NCBI GenBank assembly: GCA_002373995.1
Contig: DFLB01000036.1
Span: forward strand, 23,744-87,743
DNA from: Bacteroidales bacterium UBA3630
Lineage (GTDB): Bacteria; Bacteroidota; Bacteroidia; Bacteroidales; P3
Length of the DNA: 64,000 bases
Reading direction: 5' to 3'
Shown here: in pieces, positions 1-9,533 of the stretch
Numbering within the stretch: the stretch's first letter is position 1
Layout: every line of letters starts with the position of its first letter
The notes under the pieces: generated by a model
The model's database searches: none
What the model saw: the letters and a program-made list of their open reading frames with translations, nothing else
Told to the model about the DNA's origin: nothing
Made by a program: the position numbers and the translations under genes

Positions 1-3000
1 ACACCTATCATGATCACCTTTATCTTGCCCAAGTTGGGGCTGCCCAGAACGGTATATTTTCTCCCTTCCACCCTTTCTGAATAGAGCATCGAGGGGCCAT
101 ATCCACTCTCGCCCGACCTGATCTTGGCATTTCTGCGCGTCTTGATTTCTGTGAACAGCTGAAGGTCAATGTCCACATTGTTCGCCTCGGGCCAAATGGC
201 ATAGGCATCGTCCACTGTCGTACCCCAAGGTGTCAGTGCCAGTGGCATTTCGTATTCGTAGTAGTTGTTTGTATAATCGCTGCCCAGACGGACAAAGAGC
301 GTCAAGTCGTTGTCCCGCAAACCCTCAGCGAGATTTTTCTCCTCGGCGTGGACAAACATTTTCATGTGCCCGTAGAAACGTAAATCGTAACTCGTGGAAC
401 GATAGATGGCCCTTGCGTCACCACTCGACAACTGATCCACATCCAATGCTATTGACTGTTCGTTGAGTTGCGTGTAGCTGCTTCCCGTCGTGTACCACGT
501 CTCGCGCTCAATACCCGGTGGCAACACGTAGGGTACCGGCTGACGGCTGCCGTTCTCCTCAATGTTCACCGTTGAGATGTTGAACGTTGTCGCGCCATCC
601 GTACCCGATGCGTAATCACCCGGCTGCAGCAGGTCTTCACCATATTTTCTCCAAGTCGAATAGACCAAGTCGAGTGTTGCAAAGCGCAGGATAATAGGCT
701 CCTCGAACTCGCGCATGAACATCCTCATAAACCTTACCGACTGGAACCCGTTTATATTACCCACTTTGGCATCCGGCTCCCTCACTGGTATCCTGAACTG
801 ATACCACCGGCAGGTCGTCGTTTCGCCGTTCGGCAACTGCACATTGCGTGCTTCTTGTATATCCACAATGTGATTCTGCCCTATCGTCATACGCGACGGG
901 TCGAGGTCTATCACGTACTGGTAGTAGTTCTCCGCCTCGCTTAACGTATTGTCACGGTTGATGTCTTCCACGTTGGGATAGGCCGAGCCCGTCGTGTTGT
1001 AGGCTTCCTGATTGTCGCTATCCACCGGCGAGTTACCCTCGGCGTTGTTGTAGTACTTGTAGCGATCGTTGATCTTGACGTCGTTCTGGTCATAGTAGGT
1101 GCTGCGGAAGTAACGGTAGTCGTCGCCCGACGGGTCTGCCAGCGCTTGCTGATAGGCTGCACTGCTGGTACCGAACCGCAACGCGATGTCATTCAGGTAG
1201 TCCGCAAAGAAACTTTGTTCGTCTTCGATGTCGTGGGTCGAGCTCAGACCATCGTAACCGACATCTTGGTACTTGCGCGCAGCTTCGTCGTTGTCAAAGG
1301 CGTTCACCACCGGCTGCGTTGTCGGCACCCGACCCCATATCGTCGTATCAACATTCACCACCGTGAGGCTTGTCGGCAGACCGTTCTCAAAGCTCTTGCG
1401 CCCGTCGCGCAAAATGTCCTCGCTGATGTCGCCAAGGTTGATGTATAGTTTACCACCTGTATGTGCCGGATTTTCGATGAAGGGATCCATCAGCCAGAAC
1501 TCCAGTGTTTCTATGTTTTGGGTCTCAAAATCGGTATAATCAAGTTTGCGCATGATGCCTCCCCAACGGCTCTTCGGGTCCTGTAGCTGTCCGGAAGCGT
1601 CGATGCCCTTGCTATACGCCGTCGCGCCAACTTCGTAGTTGTATGGTCCTTTCTCCTCGGGATAGAAAGCCATATTCAACTCGTAGATGGCCGTTGGCTG
1701 ACCTGCCGTCAGATCTTTGTTGGGGAACACTTCCTGTTCCGCTATGCTTCGTGCATAAGGCCGACTGCGGTCGTCGGCAGTGATATTGCTTGGACAGTTG
1801 TTGTCATAAAAATCGCGGCTGATACGGTACCACGCCAGTCGCGCACGATTAAAGCCGTAGGCCAGGCCAGTGCCGGGTGCCGTCTCTGGGAACATGGGCA
1901 TTGCCACACTCCAGTCCTGCGGCGTGCTGGCCAGGAACCACGAGATGGGGCTCGTCAAGCTGATGCTGCTCTCGGCACCTTCAAAATCATCCACATAGCT
2001 CACACTACCCTCGCTGCTGCCTGTACTGGCCAAGCCGGGGATAAAGTGAGCAAACTCGGCCTGCAGGCTTAACGTGCTGGGGGCTTTGGTCTGTATGCCG
2101 GGCAGCATGTCCACCAGCTTGGTGATCAGGGGCACCTCATGACTGTAATTCACATCCAGGCCCCAGATTGTATTGCTCGTCGGTTCGTCGCCGAAATTGT
2201 TTTTCTGCGTCAGTGGCTTCTCGCGCAGGTTCATCACCGTGGCGCCAAGGTTGAAATTGGGTTCAAACTCGTAGTTCAAGTGCAGTCCCAACATACGTTT
2301 GGTTGTCATGCTGAACGAGTTATTCTCGCTACTGACGCTGATGGGGGTGTTCGATGAGAGTAGGCTCTCATTGATGATACGCACTGTACCCATCGTGTAG
2401 TCGACCGTGTAGTCCACATTCTCTATCAACGGCATACCGCCTGCCGTCACCGTCACACTTCCCGGTGTGACGCTGTAGCCCAACGATATCTCGCCACTCA
2501 CACTGCTTGTATAGTAGCCTTCGAGGTAGAATCTGTTCTTGTCGGCATACTGCTGTGCCAAGGTTTGCGTCATAGCGTACAACGAGTCGAAACAGTAGCG
2601 GTCAGCCAACTCCTTGTCGCCCAATAATTCTCTCAAATCCTTGCCGAAAGGTTCCACATAGGGGAAATATATCCTGCCCGTGCTGGCCTGGATGACACCG
2701 CCTTTGAAGGCTGCCGAGTCGAACCAATCGAACACTCCATCAGCATAGTAGTAGCTCTGCGTGGCATCCATCCGGTCGAGGCCAAAGACCTCTATCAACG
2801 GCTTCCCTTCGAGCGGTCCTTCGGTGAAGAAGCCCACACCCACACCGCCATCCTTGCTCTCGTACAGCACATTGAGTCTGAAACCCTCACGACTCAACTG
2901 GCTGCTCTTGAGGAAGTAGACATTCTTCATCATCAACCGCCACAGAGGTCCCCGAGTGTTGGTAGCCGTACTCTTGAGCAGTTTCACTACCAGCGTGTTG

Positions 3001-4364
3001 GGATCGTTTACACCATCCGTCGTCAACTCACCCACCTGGTACACATTTGTGTCGCCTACCACCTGGTACTGGAAGGCCACTGCCAACACCTGGTCGTTGC
3101 TCAACGGCTGGTTGAGTGTAATGAAACCCAGCTGTGTGTTGACCGTATACTCGTTGCTGTTCAGCAGGCGGGCGCTCTCCACCTTCTCGTAGTCCGTCCC
3201 CGCCGTCATGCCAAGCCCCTGCATATAGTTCGTCACCGAGTTGACACTCCGCACACTGGCAGGATTGACCAACTGCAACAGGTTGTTGACATCGTTGGTC
3301 GGCAACGCCGAGGAGCCCGTGGACGATACCCTGGCATTGCTCGGCGTGGCCTCACCCAGGTCCGTCAGGGCCAGGATGTTCCTGTTCTGCGTCACCGCAG
3401 CGCCGATATTGGTGCGCCACACCTCGATGCGCAGTATCCTGATGTTCGAGTTGACCGTCGGCAATGTGCTCATGGCCTGATTGTAATGTTCGTAGAAATA
3501 CTGCGACAGGAAGTAGTGGCGGTTCTCCTCATACTCGTCGGCCCTGATTTCGAACTCGTGGCTACTGGCACCACCCTGCACCTGCATATTCTCCGTACTC
3601 GTCTCTTTCTCACTCAGCACCGCATCCACCGTCAGCTTGCCAAACTTCAGCTTGGTATGGAAACCAAAGAGCTGCTGGCTGCCCTTGATCAAGGTGGTAC
3701 TCAGCGGGAACGAGATATCCGCCGCCTCGAAGAGCTGCAGTATATCGTCCTCCTTGCCCTCGTACTTGAGCTTGATTTTGTTCTCGAAATCAAAGGTAGC
3801 CTTCGTGTTTTCGTTGATATCAAAGTCTATCAGGTCGCCTATTTTGGCGTGCAGGTTGATCTGGATGTTCTCGTCAAAGTCGAACGTCGTCACGCTGCGC
3901 TCGTGAGCGTCGCGCTGCGGGTCGTTGCGATAATTGTTCACTATCTGGAAGGTCAATTCGGCGCTGCCGCTGGGTTCTATGCTGATCAACGGCTTGCCGT
4001 TCAGCAGGTCCAGCTTCTGCGCAATCTGGTTAAATCCCGGTATCTTGCTCAGCAATCCCCCGTCGGCATTATCGAGCACCGTACCTTCAGTCTTCTCCTG
4101 CCAGTACTTGCGCATCAACTCATCCATCTGCCACTCCTGGTACTGTTCGAAAGTCATGTACTCGCGTCCCACCACCATGTCACCCACCTTGCTCACACGC
4201 ACATAGTCTCCTGTCTCGGCGTTGTACTCCACCGTCGTCGTCACCCCTCCGGGCTGGTATCCGCTACCCATAGGCACAAAAACACTGCTATCCGTCTGAC
4301 AGCGCACACCCTCGTGCACCACAAACAGCAGCATCAGCAGCATCAGTATATACCTTCCCTTCAA
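1..4364 (-). CDS. sprA: SprA/Sov-type T9SS outer-membrane translocon, 3' end missing
   Basis: The minus frame is open from about 4364 to the window edge, giving about 1,450 N-terminal residues of a protein that is normally about 2,400-2,500 residues. SprA (Sov in Porphyromonas) is the giant outer-membrane barrel through which type IX secretion cargo leaves the cell. I recognise the family from the repeated beta-rich text, including a GGVGVGFFTEGPLEGKPLIE-like stretch, and from the setting: sprA directly downstream of ruvA is a common Bacteroidota arrangement. A TTG at 4364 preceded by AAAAGG gives a good signal peptide (MKGRYILMLLMLLF, then a Cys/Gln). The first ATG, at 4343, would remove its positive charges, so I prefer TTG. 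Two T9SS cargo proteins are encoded in this window (33688-39687 and 60141-61763). Confidence 0.9.
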   Translation of the reverse strand, partial: MKGRYILMLLMLLFVVHEGVRCQTDSSVFVPMGSGYQPGGVTTTVEYNAETGDYVRVSKVGDMVVGREYMTFEQYQEWQMDELMRKYWQEKTEGTVLDNADGGLLSKIPGFNQIAQKLDLLNGKPLISIEPSGSAELTFQIVNNYRNDPQRDAHERSVTTFDFDENIQINLHAKIGDLIDFDINENTKATFDFENKIKLKYEGKEDDILQLFEAADISFPLSTTLIKGSQQLFGFHTKLKFGKLTVDAVLSEKETSTENMQVQGGASSHEFEIRADEYEENRHYFLSQYFYEHYNQAMSTLPTVNSNIRILRIEVWRTNIGAAVTQNRNILALTDLGEATPSNARVSSTGSSALPTNDVNNLLQLVNPASVRSVNSVTNYMQGLGMTAGTDYEKVESARLLNSNEYTVNTQLGFITLNQPLSNDQVLAVAFQYQVVGDTNVYQVGELTTDGVNDPNTLVVKLLKSTATNTRGPLWRLMMKNVYFLKSSQLSREGFRLNVLYESKDGGVGVGFFTEGPLEGKPLIEVFGLDRMDATQSYYYADGVFDWFDSAAFKGGVIQASTGRIYFPYVEPFGKDLRELLGDKELADRYCFDSLYAMTQTLAQQYADKNRFYLEGYYTSSVSGEISLGYSVTPGSVTVTAGGMPLIENVDYTVDYTMGTVRIINESLLSSNTPISVSSENNSFSMTTKRMLGLHLNYEFEPNFNLGATVMNLREKPLTQKNNFGDEPTSNTIWGLDVNYSHEVPLITKLVDMLPGIQTKAPSTLSLQAEFAHFIPGLASTGSSEGSVSYVDDFEGAESSISLTSPISWFLASTPQDWSVAMPMFPETAPGTGLAYGFNRARLAWYRISRDFYDNNCPSNITADDRSRPYARSIAEQEVFPNKDLTAGQPTAIYELNMAFYPEEKGPYNYEVGATAYSKGIDASGQLQDPKSRWGGIMRKLDYTDFETQNIETLEFWLMDPFIENPAHTGGKLYINLGDISEDILRDGRKSFENGLPTSLTVVNVDTTIWGRVPTTQPVVNAFDNDEAARKYQDVGYDGLSSTHDIEDEQSFFADYLNDIALRFGTSSAAYQQALADPSGDDYRYFRSTYYDQNDVKINDRYKYYNNAEGNSPVDSDNQEAYNTTGSAYPNVEDINRDNTLSEAENYYQYVIDLDPSRMTIGQNHIVDIQEARNVQLPNGETTTCRWYQFRIPVREPDAKVGNINGFQSVRFMRMFMREFEEPIILRFATLDLVYSTWRKYGEDLLQPGDYASGTDGATTFNISTVNIEENGSRQPVPYVLPPGIERETWYTTGSSYTQLNEQSIALDVDQLSSGDARAIYRSTSYDLRFYGHMKMFVHAEEKNLAEGLRDNDLTLFVRLGSDYTNNYYEYEMPLALTPWGTTVDDAYAIWPEANNVDIDLQLFTEIKTRRNAKIRSGESGYGPSMLYSERVEGRKYTVLGSPNLGKIKVIMIG

Positions 4365-4470
4365 GGCCTTTTACAATTCAACCCCTTATAAACGCACCAT
4401 CCCCGTTATTATTGTGCGCGGGAACAAAATAAAAAAGGAGCAACAAGGTCGGTGCCTGAAAACGGCAGCT

Positions 4471-5067
4471 TTACAAGCGGCGGAGTCCCTCTTTGACAAT
4501 CTCCTCGACCGTCATTGGAGTGCCGTCGGGATGACGCCAGTCAGCCGAGGCAAGCAGTTTCTCCACGGCAGGCTTGGCAAATCCGAGCATAGTCAGCGCC
4601 GTAGCCGCCTCGTCGCGGGCTCGTGTCTGCTCTCCGACCTCCGACCTCCGACCTCCGTCGGCTACGCCCAGCTTGTCGGCCAGCTCGAGCACAATGCGTT
4701 GCGCCGTCTTGACGCCAATGCCCTTGACGCGCTGCACCGTGCGCACATCCTGAGTCTGTATGGCGGTGCGCAGGTCGTCTACTGTCAGCGATGACAGCAT
4801 CATGCGCGCCGTCTGGTTGCCCACACCGTTCACACCCACCAGCAGGCGAAACATCTCGCGCTCGGCCAAGTCATAGAATCCGAAAAGCTGCTGCGCATCC
4901 TCGCGCACCACGTGGTGGGCATACAGCTTCACCTGCGTACCGTCAGCATGCCGCAACGCCTCATAGGTATTGAGACTGATCTCCAGCAAATATCCCACGC
5001 CGCCGCAATCGACAACAGCCTGTGTGGGTTCCAGCGAGGCCAACCGGCCTTGAAAGTATTCGTACAT
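4471..5067 (-). CDS. ruvA: Holliday junction branch migration protein RuvA
   Basis: This 198-residue protein is the DNA-binding subunit of the RuvAB branch-migration motor. It tetramerises on Holliday junctions and loads RuvB. It starts MYEYFQGRLASLEP. The N-terminal OB domain is followed by helix-hairpin-helix motifs (LLVGVNGVGNQTA near residue 75 and RVKGIGVKTAQRIVLEL near 115) and a C-terminal RuvB-binding domain. The linker near residues 130-140 (ADGGRRSEVGEQ) is encoded by a tandem CCGACCT-type low-complexity run (about 4637-4669), which suggests recent slippage in a permissive loop. It lies 18 bp downstream of the lipoprotein gene and about 105 bp upstream of sprA, so all are probably co-transcribed. 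Confidence 0.95.
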   Translation of the reverse strand: MYEYFQGRLASLEPTQAVVDCGGVGYLLEISLNTYEALRHADGTQVKLYAHHVVREDAQQLFGFYDLAEREMFRLLVGVNGVGNQTARMMLSSLTVDDLRTAIQTQDVRTVQRVKGIGVKTAQRIVLELADKLGVADGGRRSEVGEQTRARDEAATALTMLGFAKPAVEKLLASADWRHPDGTPMTVEEIVKEGLRRL

Positions 5068-5085
5068 TATTCGGGAAGTTAAAAG

Positions 5086-6381
5086 TTATTCATACTGATA
5101 CCCCATGCCGGCGGCGGGAGAGCCCTCCTCCAAGTGGTAATCATCATCCTGCGGGTTGGCAAAGCGAGGATCCTCGGCACCATCCGTACCCCTCACCCAG
5201 CACCCGTTGAATGTATAGGCAAAGCCATAATCCTCGACGGCAGCAAGGAGCACCTCGCTCTCGCGGTTGCCCCAGATGATGCACCGCGTGAAGTCCGCAC
5301 TCAGCTCTCCGCCCACCTGCCCGCCGTCAGCCGTCAGCATATAGTTGGCCAACACAACACTCTCCTGCCGGCGTGCCGAGTAGTTCCAATAGTCGGCAAA
5401 AGTGCAGCCCGTGAAGCTGTAACTGCCCCCACGTAGCACCGTCAACGAACCCAAACAGTCGTAGACCAGCAGGTTGCTCCCCGTGATGGCTCCCCCCTGT
5501 CCTATCAGGGCGCAGTCGCTCATGTTCCTCACCACAGTGTTGCTCACCGTCAACTCCGCCCCCGGATACACGCGCAAACCGCCCGTACCGTTCTCCACCA
5601 CCGCGTGGTCAACCACATTGCCCGTGCTGCCTCCCGTGAAGAGCAGACACTGCCACTGACCCGGCAGGAAGGAATACCAGCCATCGTGACGCAAAGAAGT
5701 GAAAAGCACTGGCTGCTCAGCACTGCCCGTCGCCACAAGGCGGGCGTTCGTGTCGAAGACAAGCATTGCGTCGTTGTAGAAATAAAGCTCGTCGCCTGCC
5801 TGCAGCCGCAGGGTGCACCCATCGAGCACCGCCGCGCTGCCAATGATCACATGCGGCTTGTCGTGCTGCCGCAGGTTCCACTCGTCGCAGTCGATGACGC
5901 TATACCAGGTCGTGTCCGTCGGCAACAGGCGGTGATAGTAGGCGTTGCGGCCCCAGGCCGTGAGCGGCAGCCGCTGCCCGTTGGAGAACACGATTGCATC
6001 CTCCACCACAAAAGGCGACGTCTGCTCGTTGGGCTCGATTGTCACCTGCACAAAAATATAAATGCTGTCGCCAGCCATAATCTCCACATCCCGTGCAACC
6101 ATCGACGTGTCTCCGTCAACATTGAGCCTGAAGCGGCTCTCGCCGCCGTTCGTCAACGTGACGCTCCCTATCACCACATCACGCCCGCCGCGGTTATACA
6201 CGCGCACCTGGCGCGTCGTGCTGCCCGCTGTCGTGAAGAGGGTATCGAAAGCCAGCGTGTCAACCGAAAACTCCAGCCTCACGCTGCCCTCGTCGGCATA
6301 ACCCGCCTTCTCGCAGCCCACAGGCAACAGGGCGGCGACCGCAAAGGCCGCAAAGAAAAGCATCGCTACGTAACGTCTCAT
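5086..6381 (-). CDS. Bacteroidota lipoprotein, probable right-handed beta-helix
   Basis: A 431-residue protein with a lipoprotein signal peptide: MRRYVAMLFFAAFAVAALLPVGC, with the lipobox Cys at 23. The N-terminal third is beta-sandwich-like (FDTLFTTAGSTTRQVRVYNRG, a pattern seen in ASPM/SPD2/Hydin-like domains). The middle and C-terminal parts have the short repetitive strands of a parallel beta-helix (VVDHAVVENGTGGLRV, VVRNMSDCALIGQGGAITGSNLLVYDC). It is presumably anchored in the outer membrane. Function is unknown; right-handed helices commonly bind glycans or matrix. Its ATG overlaps the stop of the M64 peptidase by 4 bp (ATGA), which implies translational coupling. Confidence 0.75.
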   Translation of the reverse strand: MRRYVAMLFFAAFAVAALLPVGCEKAGYADEGSVRLEFSVDTLAFDTLFTTAGSTTRQVRVYNRGGRDVVIGSVTLTNGGESRFRLNVDGDTSMVARDVEIMAGDSIYIFVQVTIEPNEQTSPFVVEDAIVFSNGQRLPLTAWGRNAYYHRLLPTDTTWYSVIDCDEWNLRQHDKPHVIIGSAAVLDGCTLRLQAGDELYFYNDAMLVFDTNARLVATGSAEQPVLFTSLRHDGWYSFLPGQWQCLLFTGGSTGNVVDHAVVENGTGGLRVYPGAELTVSNTVVRNMSDCALIGQGGAITGSNLLVYDCLGSLTVLRGGSYSFTGCTFADYWNYSARRQESVVLANYMLTADGGQVGGELSADFTRCIIWGNRESEVLLAAVEDYGFAYTFNGCWVRGTDGAEDPRFANPQDDDYHLEEGSPAAGMGYQYE

Positions 6382-7592
6382 CGTGTATAAAGTTTAAAGA
6401 CAGCCTCCAACCGCTCGCGGCAGACGGGACAGAACGGCGCATAATCGCGCATCATGCAGTGCATCGCCGGTCGGTACACACCCTTCGCGCTATAGCCGGC
6501 ACCCTCATAAACGCCTATCGGCCCGTTCTCCCCCCGCGGCACATCGACATCCCCCGTGGGCACCGCAGTCTCCTCCGGCAACAACCGCTGCCACTTGCTC
6601 CCGAAATCCACAAGATTGGTAATATTGGGCTCCAGCGGCTCGTAGGCCGTGCGGTGCAAGTCGGCATAGCTCAAATCCTCGTCCACATACTCGTCGGCCA
6701 ACCCACCGATACCGTGCCCCAACTCATGCGGCAGCACACTCTCGGCCATGCGGTGCAACGAGCTGACAGAATAGAAGTTGTAGACAGCACCGCCGCCATA
6801 CTTCTCATTGTTGACGACGATAATGATATGGTCGCACGGTGTGGTGTCCAACAAATCGTGCAACTGCCACACCTTGAAGGTCATCGCATAACGGTCGGCG
6901 CCAAAAGTGTTGTACTCCACACCCGCATCGCCCCTGACAAAATGCACGCTGAAGTCGTCCCTATGGCTCCTGAAGGGCTCCTTGCCCACCAGCACCCCCT
7001 CCATCCGCCGGCACACAGCCCCGTAAGTCTCCTCATCGACACCGTCGAAACCCTGCATCACAAACGCCACGTCCATCTTCCGGCTCGACTCCGGACTCCG
7101 GCCACCGGCCACCGGCCTCCTACCTCCTGCCGCGCCGAACCGCGCCGGGTCGAAAAGCACCGCCGTCTGATCCACCAGCCGCATATCCCCGTCGCGCCGC
7201 TGCAAAGCCACCACCACCGCGCCCCGCGGCATAGGCACCAGCAACGTCTCCTCGAAACGCGCCGCCACAGTCCTCCCCTCCGGAGTGTCCTTATACTCTC
7301 GGAAAAGATTGCTATAGCCCCGCGAATAAAGCTCCCGCCCCGTCGCCGCATCGCGCAGCACGATACGATAATCCCCATTGTCGAAAGGATCCAGCAACTG
7401 CGTGCGCGAACCAAACCACTCGCCGCCACGGACCATCCATCGCTCCACCCACACCGTATCGCCCAGCGCCGACCCCTCGCGCAGACAGTCTATCCGCAGA
7501 GTCCCCCCCGTAAACCACCGGTCAAAATCCTGTCCGCAGACTCGCATCGACAGCACCAGCAGCACCATCACTATTAATCTCTTGTAATCCAT
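6378..7592 (-). CDS. Secreted M64-family metallopeptidase
   Basis: About 404 residues from ATG 7592, which gives the signal peptide MDYKRLIVMVLLVLSMRVCGQ. Upstream in-frame codons back to 7616 would spoil it. The zinc site is HELGHGIGGLADEY at about residue 290, the M64 (IgA protease of Clostridium ramosum) form of HExxH. The region near the C-terminus carries MHCMMRDYAPFCPVCRERL, a cysteine cluster also conserved in Bacteroidota homologues. The N-terminal part is the usual M64 beta domain. A segment near residue 160 (GGRRPVAGGRSPESS) is coded by a GC-rich repetitive stretch (about 7080-7125) and looks like an in-frame repeat insertion. The substrate is unknown. It is the first gene of the M64-lipoprotein-ruvA-sprA run. 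Confidence 0.85.
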   Translation of the reverse strand: MDYKRLIVMVLLVLSMRVCGQDFDRWFTGGTLRIDCLREGSALGDTVWVERWMVRGGEWFGSRTQLLDPFDNGDYRIVLRDAATGRELYSRGYSNLFREYKDTPEGRTVAARFEETLLVPMPRGAVVVALQRRDGDMRLVDQTAVLFDPARFGAAGGRRPVAGGRSPESSRKMDVAFVMQGFDGVDEETYGAVCRRMEGVLVGKEPFRSHRDDFSVHFVRGDAGVEYNTFGADRYAMTFKVWQLHDLLDTTPCDHIIIVVNNEKYGGGAVYNFYSVSSLHRMAESVLPHELGHGIGGLADEYVDEDLSYADLHRTAYEPLEPNITNLVDFGSKWQRLLPEETAVPTGDVDVPRGENGPIGVYEGAGYSAKGVYRPAMHCMMRDYAPFCPVCRERLEAVFKLYTR

Positions 7593-7683
7593 CCTGCCTT
7601 CCATAACGGGAAACACATCGGTTTATTGTCTGTCGGAAACCATTTCTCCTGCATCCCCCCCCTTCTTTTTCACCCCCCACACA

Positions 7684-7805
7684 CCGCCGCCGCTCCACAC
7701 CCGCTCCGCCCCTCCTCCGGCTTTCATCGGACCACCATCGGACCATCATCGGACCACCACCGGACCACCACCGGACCAAGAAGCTATAGACGCCTATTAT
7801 TCAAG
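7684..7805 (+). repeat. Dispersed five-unit 11-bp element, copy 1
   Basis: Five consecutive 11-bp units occupy 7725-7779 (CATCGGACCAC, CATCGGACCAT, CATCGGACCAC, CACCGGACCAC, CACCGGACCAA). They are followed by GAAGCTATAGACGCC and preceded by a C-rich lead. The 5' hairpin is degenerate in this copy. The element lies in the divergent region between the M64 peptidase and wzx, with its AAG end facing wzx. Confidence 0.9.
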
Positions 7806-7993
7806 CCATTACGCGCAGCATTGTGCACTTCCGCATAAATCAATGTATATCAGGCTATTGCTACCATCTTCCGACAGATGCCGGCATTTTCCAGTCATCT
7901 GTTCCCCCGCTCGCGGCGCTCCCTCCGCAACACTTTATTCCACAGTGGCAAGCTCAGTATACAAAAAAATACGCTCAGATTAGATTTATTTTG

Positions 7994-8002
7994 TACTTTT
8001 GC
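7994..8002 (+). promoter_or_regulatory. Probable Bacteroidota -7 box for wzx
   Basis: TACTTTTGC matches the -7 consensus TAnnTTTGC, 77 nt before the wzx ATG. I see no clear -33 TTTG at the expected spacing, so this is moderate evidence only. Confidence 0.45.
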
Positions 8003-8078
8003 AGAAATAAAGCGCAAGGGCCGACAGCCGGTATCGCACACACAAATCACTGACAACAAATCAGATAACAAAGGAAAC

Positions 8079-9533
8079 ATGTCGCTTCGCAGCCAATCAG
8101 TCAAGGGAGTGAAATGGAACGCCGTGGGGACACTCACGACGACGGGGCTACAGATGCTTAAGCTCTTCATATTGGCCCGCATTCTGACGAAAGCCGACTT
8201 TGGACTGCTGGCCATAGCGACGATGTTTCTGGGCTTCACCGAAATCTTTGCCAATATGGGGCTCGCCACGGGCATCATCCATAAACAGGACATCACCCGC
8301 GACCAATACTCGTCGGTCTTCTGGCTGAACATGATGCTCAGCGTAGGGCTCTACCTGCTGCTATGTGCCCTCACACCTCTCATAGCCCAATACTACGGCC
8401 AACCCGACCTGCGTCGGCTCATACCCCTGCTCTCGCTACAACTGGTTATCGACTCCTTTGGCAAGATGTTCTACACCCTGAAGACAAAGGAGTTGGACTT
8501 CAAGACCATTGCCGTCGTGCAGATTGTGGGGGTGACTATCGGCGTGGTGCTCACGGTGGCGCTCGCCCTGCGCGGACATGGGGTGTTCAGCCTGGCCTAT
8601 GGCGTACTTGTGCAAGAGGCGCTGACCCAGGGCGCCTACTTCGTCATGGGACTTCGAGCCTACCGCATACGTTTCCACTTCCGCCTGTCAGAAATCCGTG
8701 AGCTGGTTTCAATAGGGCTATACCAGCTTGGAATGCAAGTAGTTGACTATGCTGCCAACAAAGCCGACATCTTCCTCATCGGTCGTTTCTTCAGCGCCGA
8801 GGTGCTTGGTGTGTACAATCTGGCCAAGGAACTGCTATACAAGGCCGTGCAACTGATCAACCCCATTGTCACCAACGTGGCGGCACCGGCTTTCGCCCGC
8901 TTCCAGGACGACAAGCCCAAGATGCGCCGCTCTTACTCCGAGGTACTGCATCTGCTCTCCTTTGTCAACTTCCCTATCTTCATGGCTTTCTTCCTCTTTG
9001 CCGAGCCGCTGACGATGTTGCTCTACGGTAGCGGCATGGCTGAGATGGCATGGTTTGTAAGAGTGCTCTCAGTGTGGGGCATGTTGCAGTCTATCGGTAA
9101 TCCGGCAGGCATCCTGATGGTCTCGCTGGGCAGGACAGACCTGGGGTTCAGGTGGACACTGGTACGGGTGGTGCTGGTGCTGGCGGGCACACTGATTGCC
9201 AGCCATATCAGCATCCAGGCCATGGCCTGGACACAGGTGCTGCTGGCATTCATCTTCCTGTTCGCCTACTGGAGGATGATGGTCTACAAAATGATAGCAA
9301 TGCCGATTGGTCAGTATTTAGGATCGGTAGCGTGGCCGCTGCTGGGCGTGGTGGTGGCTGCGCTGCCCGCGCTGCCACTGTTACTCTTCGCCGCAGGACA
9401 GGAGGAACCCGTGCGCAGCATCATGCTATACGCAGACATGGCGGTCTTCGGGCTGGCCTACCTGACATACTACTGGCTCACACGGCGCGAAATGCTGAAA
9501 CAGCTACCTATTTTTAAATCCACGGACTCATGA
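8079..9533 (+). CDS. wzx: Wzx-type polysaccharide flippase
   Basis: 484 residues from ATG 8079, chosen because AAAGGAAAC precedes it and MSLRSQSVKGVKWN is the typical family N-terminus. An in-frame extension to 7878 reads through non-coding-like sequence. It is an inner-membrane MATE/Wzx-like protein with about 12-14 hydrophobic segments that flips undecaprenyl-linked repeat units to the periplasm. The family marker LARILTKADFGLLAIATMFLGF appears at about residue 30. It overlaps the next gene by 4 bp. The partner polymerase (Wzy) and chain-length protein are in the minus-strand operon at 21.4-23.5 kb. Confidence 0.9.
   Translation: MSLRSQSVKGVKWNAVGTLTTTGLQMLKLFILARILTKADFGLLAIATMFLGFTEIFANMGLATGIIHKQDITRDQYSSVFWLNMMLSVGLYLLLCALTPLIAQYYGQPDLRRLIPLLSLQLVIDSFGKMFYTLKTKELDFKTIAVVQIVGVTIGVVLTVALALRGHGVFSLAYGVLVQEALTQGAYFVMGLRAYRIRFHFRLSEIRELVSIGLYQLGMQVVDYAANKADIFLIGRFFSAEVLGVYNLAKELLYKAVQLINPIVTNVAAPAFARFQDDKPKMRRSYSEVLHLLSFVNFPIFMAFFLFAEPLTMLLYGSGMAEMAWFVRVLSVWGMLQSIGNPAGILMVSLGRTDLGFRWTLVRVVLVLAGTLIASHISIQAMAWTQVLLAFIFLFAYWRMMVYKMIAMPIGQYLGSVAWPLLGVVVAALPALPLLLFAAGQEEPVRSIMLYADMAVFGLAYLTYYWLTRREMLKQLPIFKSTDS

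Noticed and set aside
3486..4391. Long plus-strand reading frame opposite sprA (about 300 codons)
   Set aside because: It is the antisense shadow of the sprA frame; composition and lack of homology features argue against a gene.
6459..7577. 372-codon plus-strand frame opposite the M64 peptidase
   Set aside because: Antisense to a clearly recognised peptidase; His/Pro/Arg-rich text typical of a shadow frame.
7823..8053. Small plus-strand frame before wzx and the N-terminal extension of wzx to 7878
   Set aside because: The true wzx start at 8079 has the family N-terminus and a ribosome-binding region; the extension crosses the predicted promoter.
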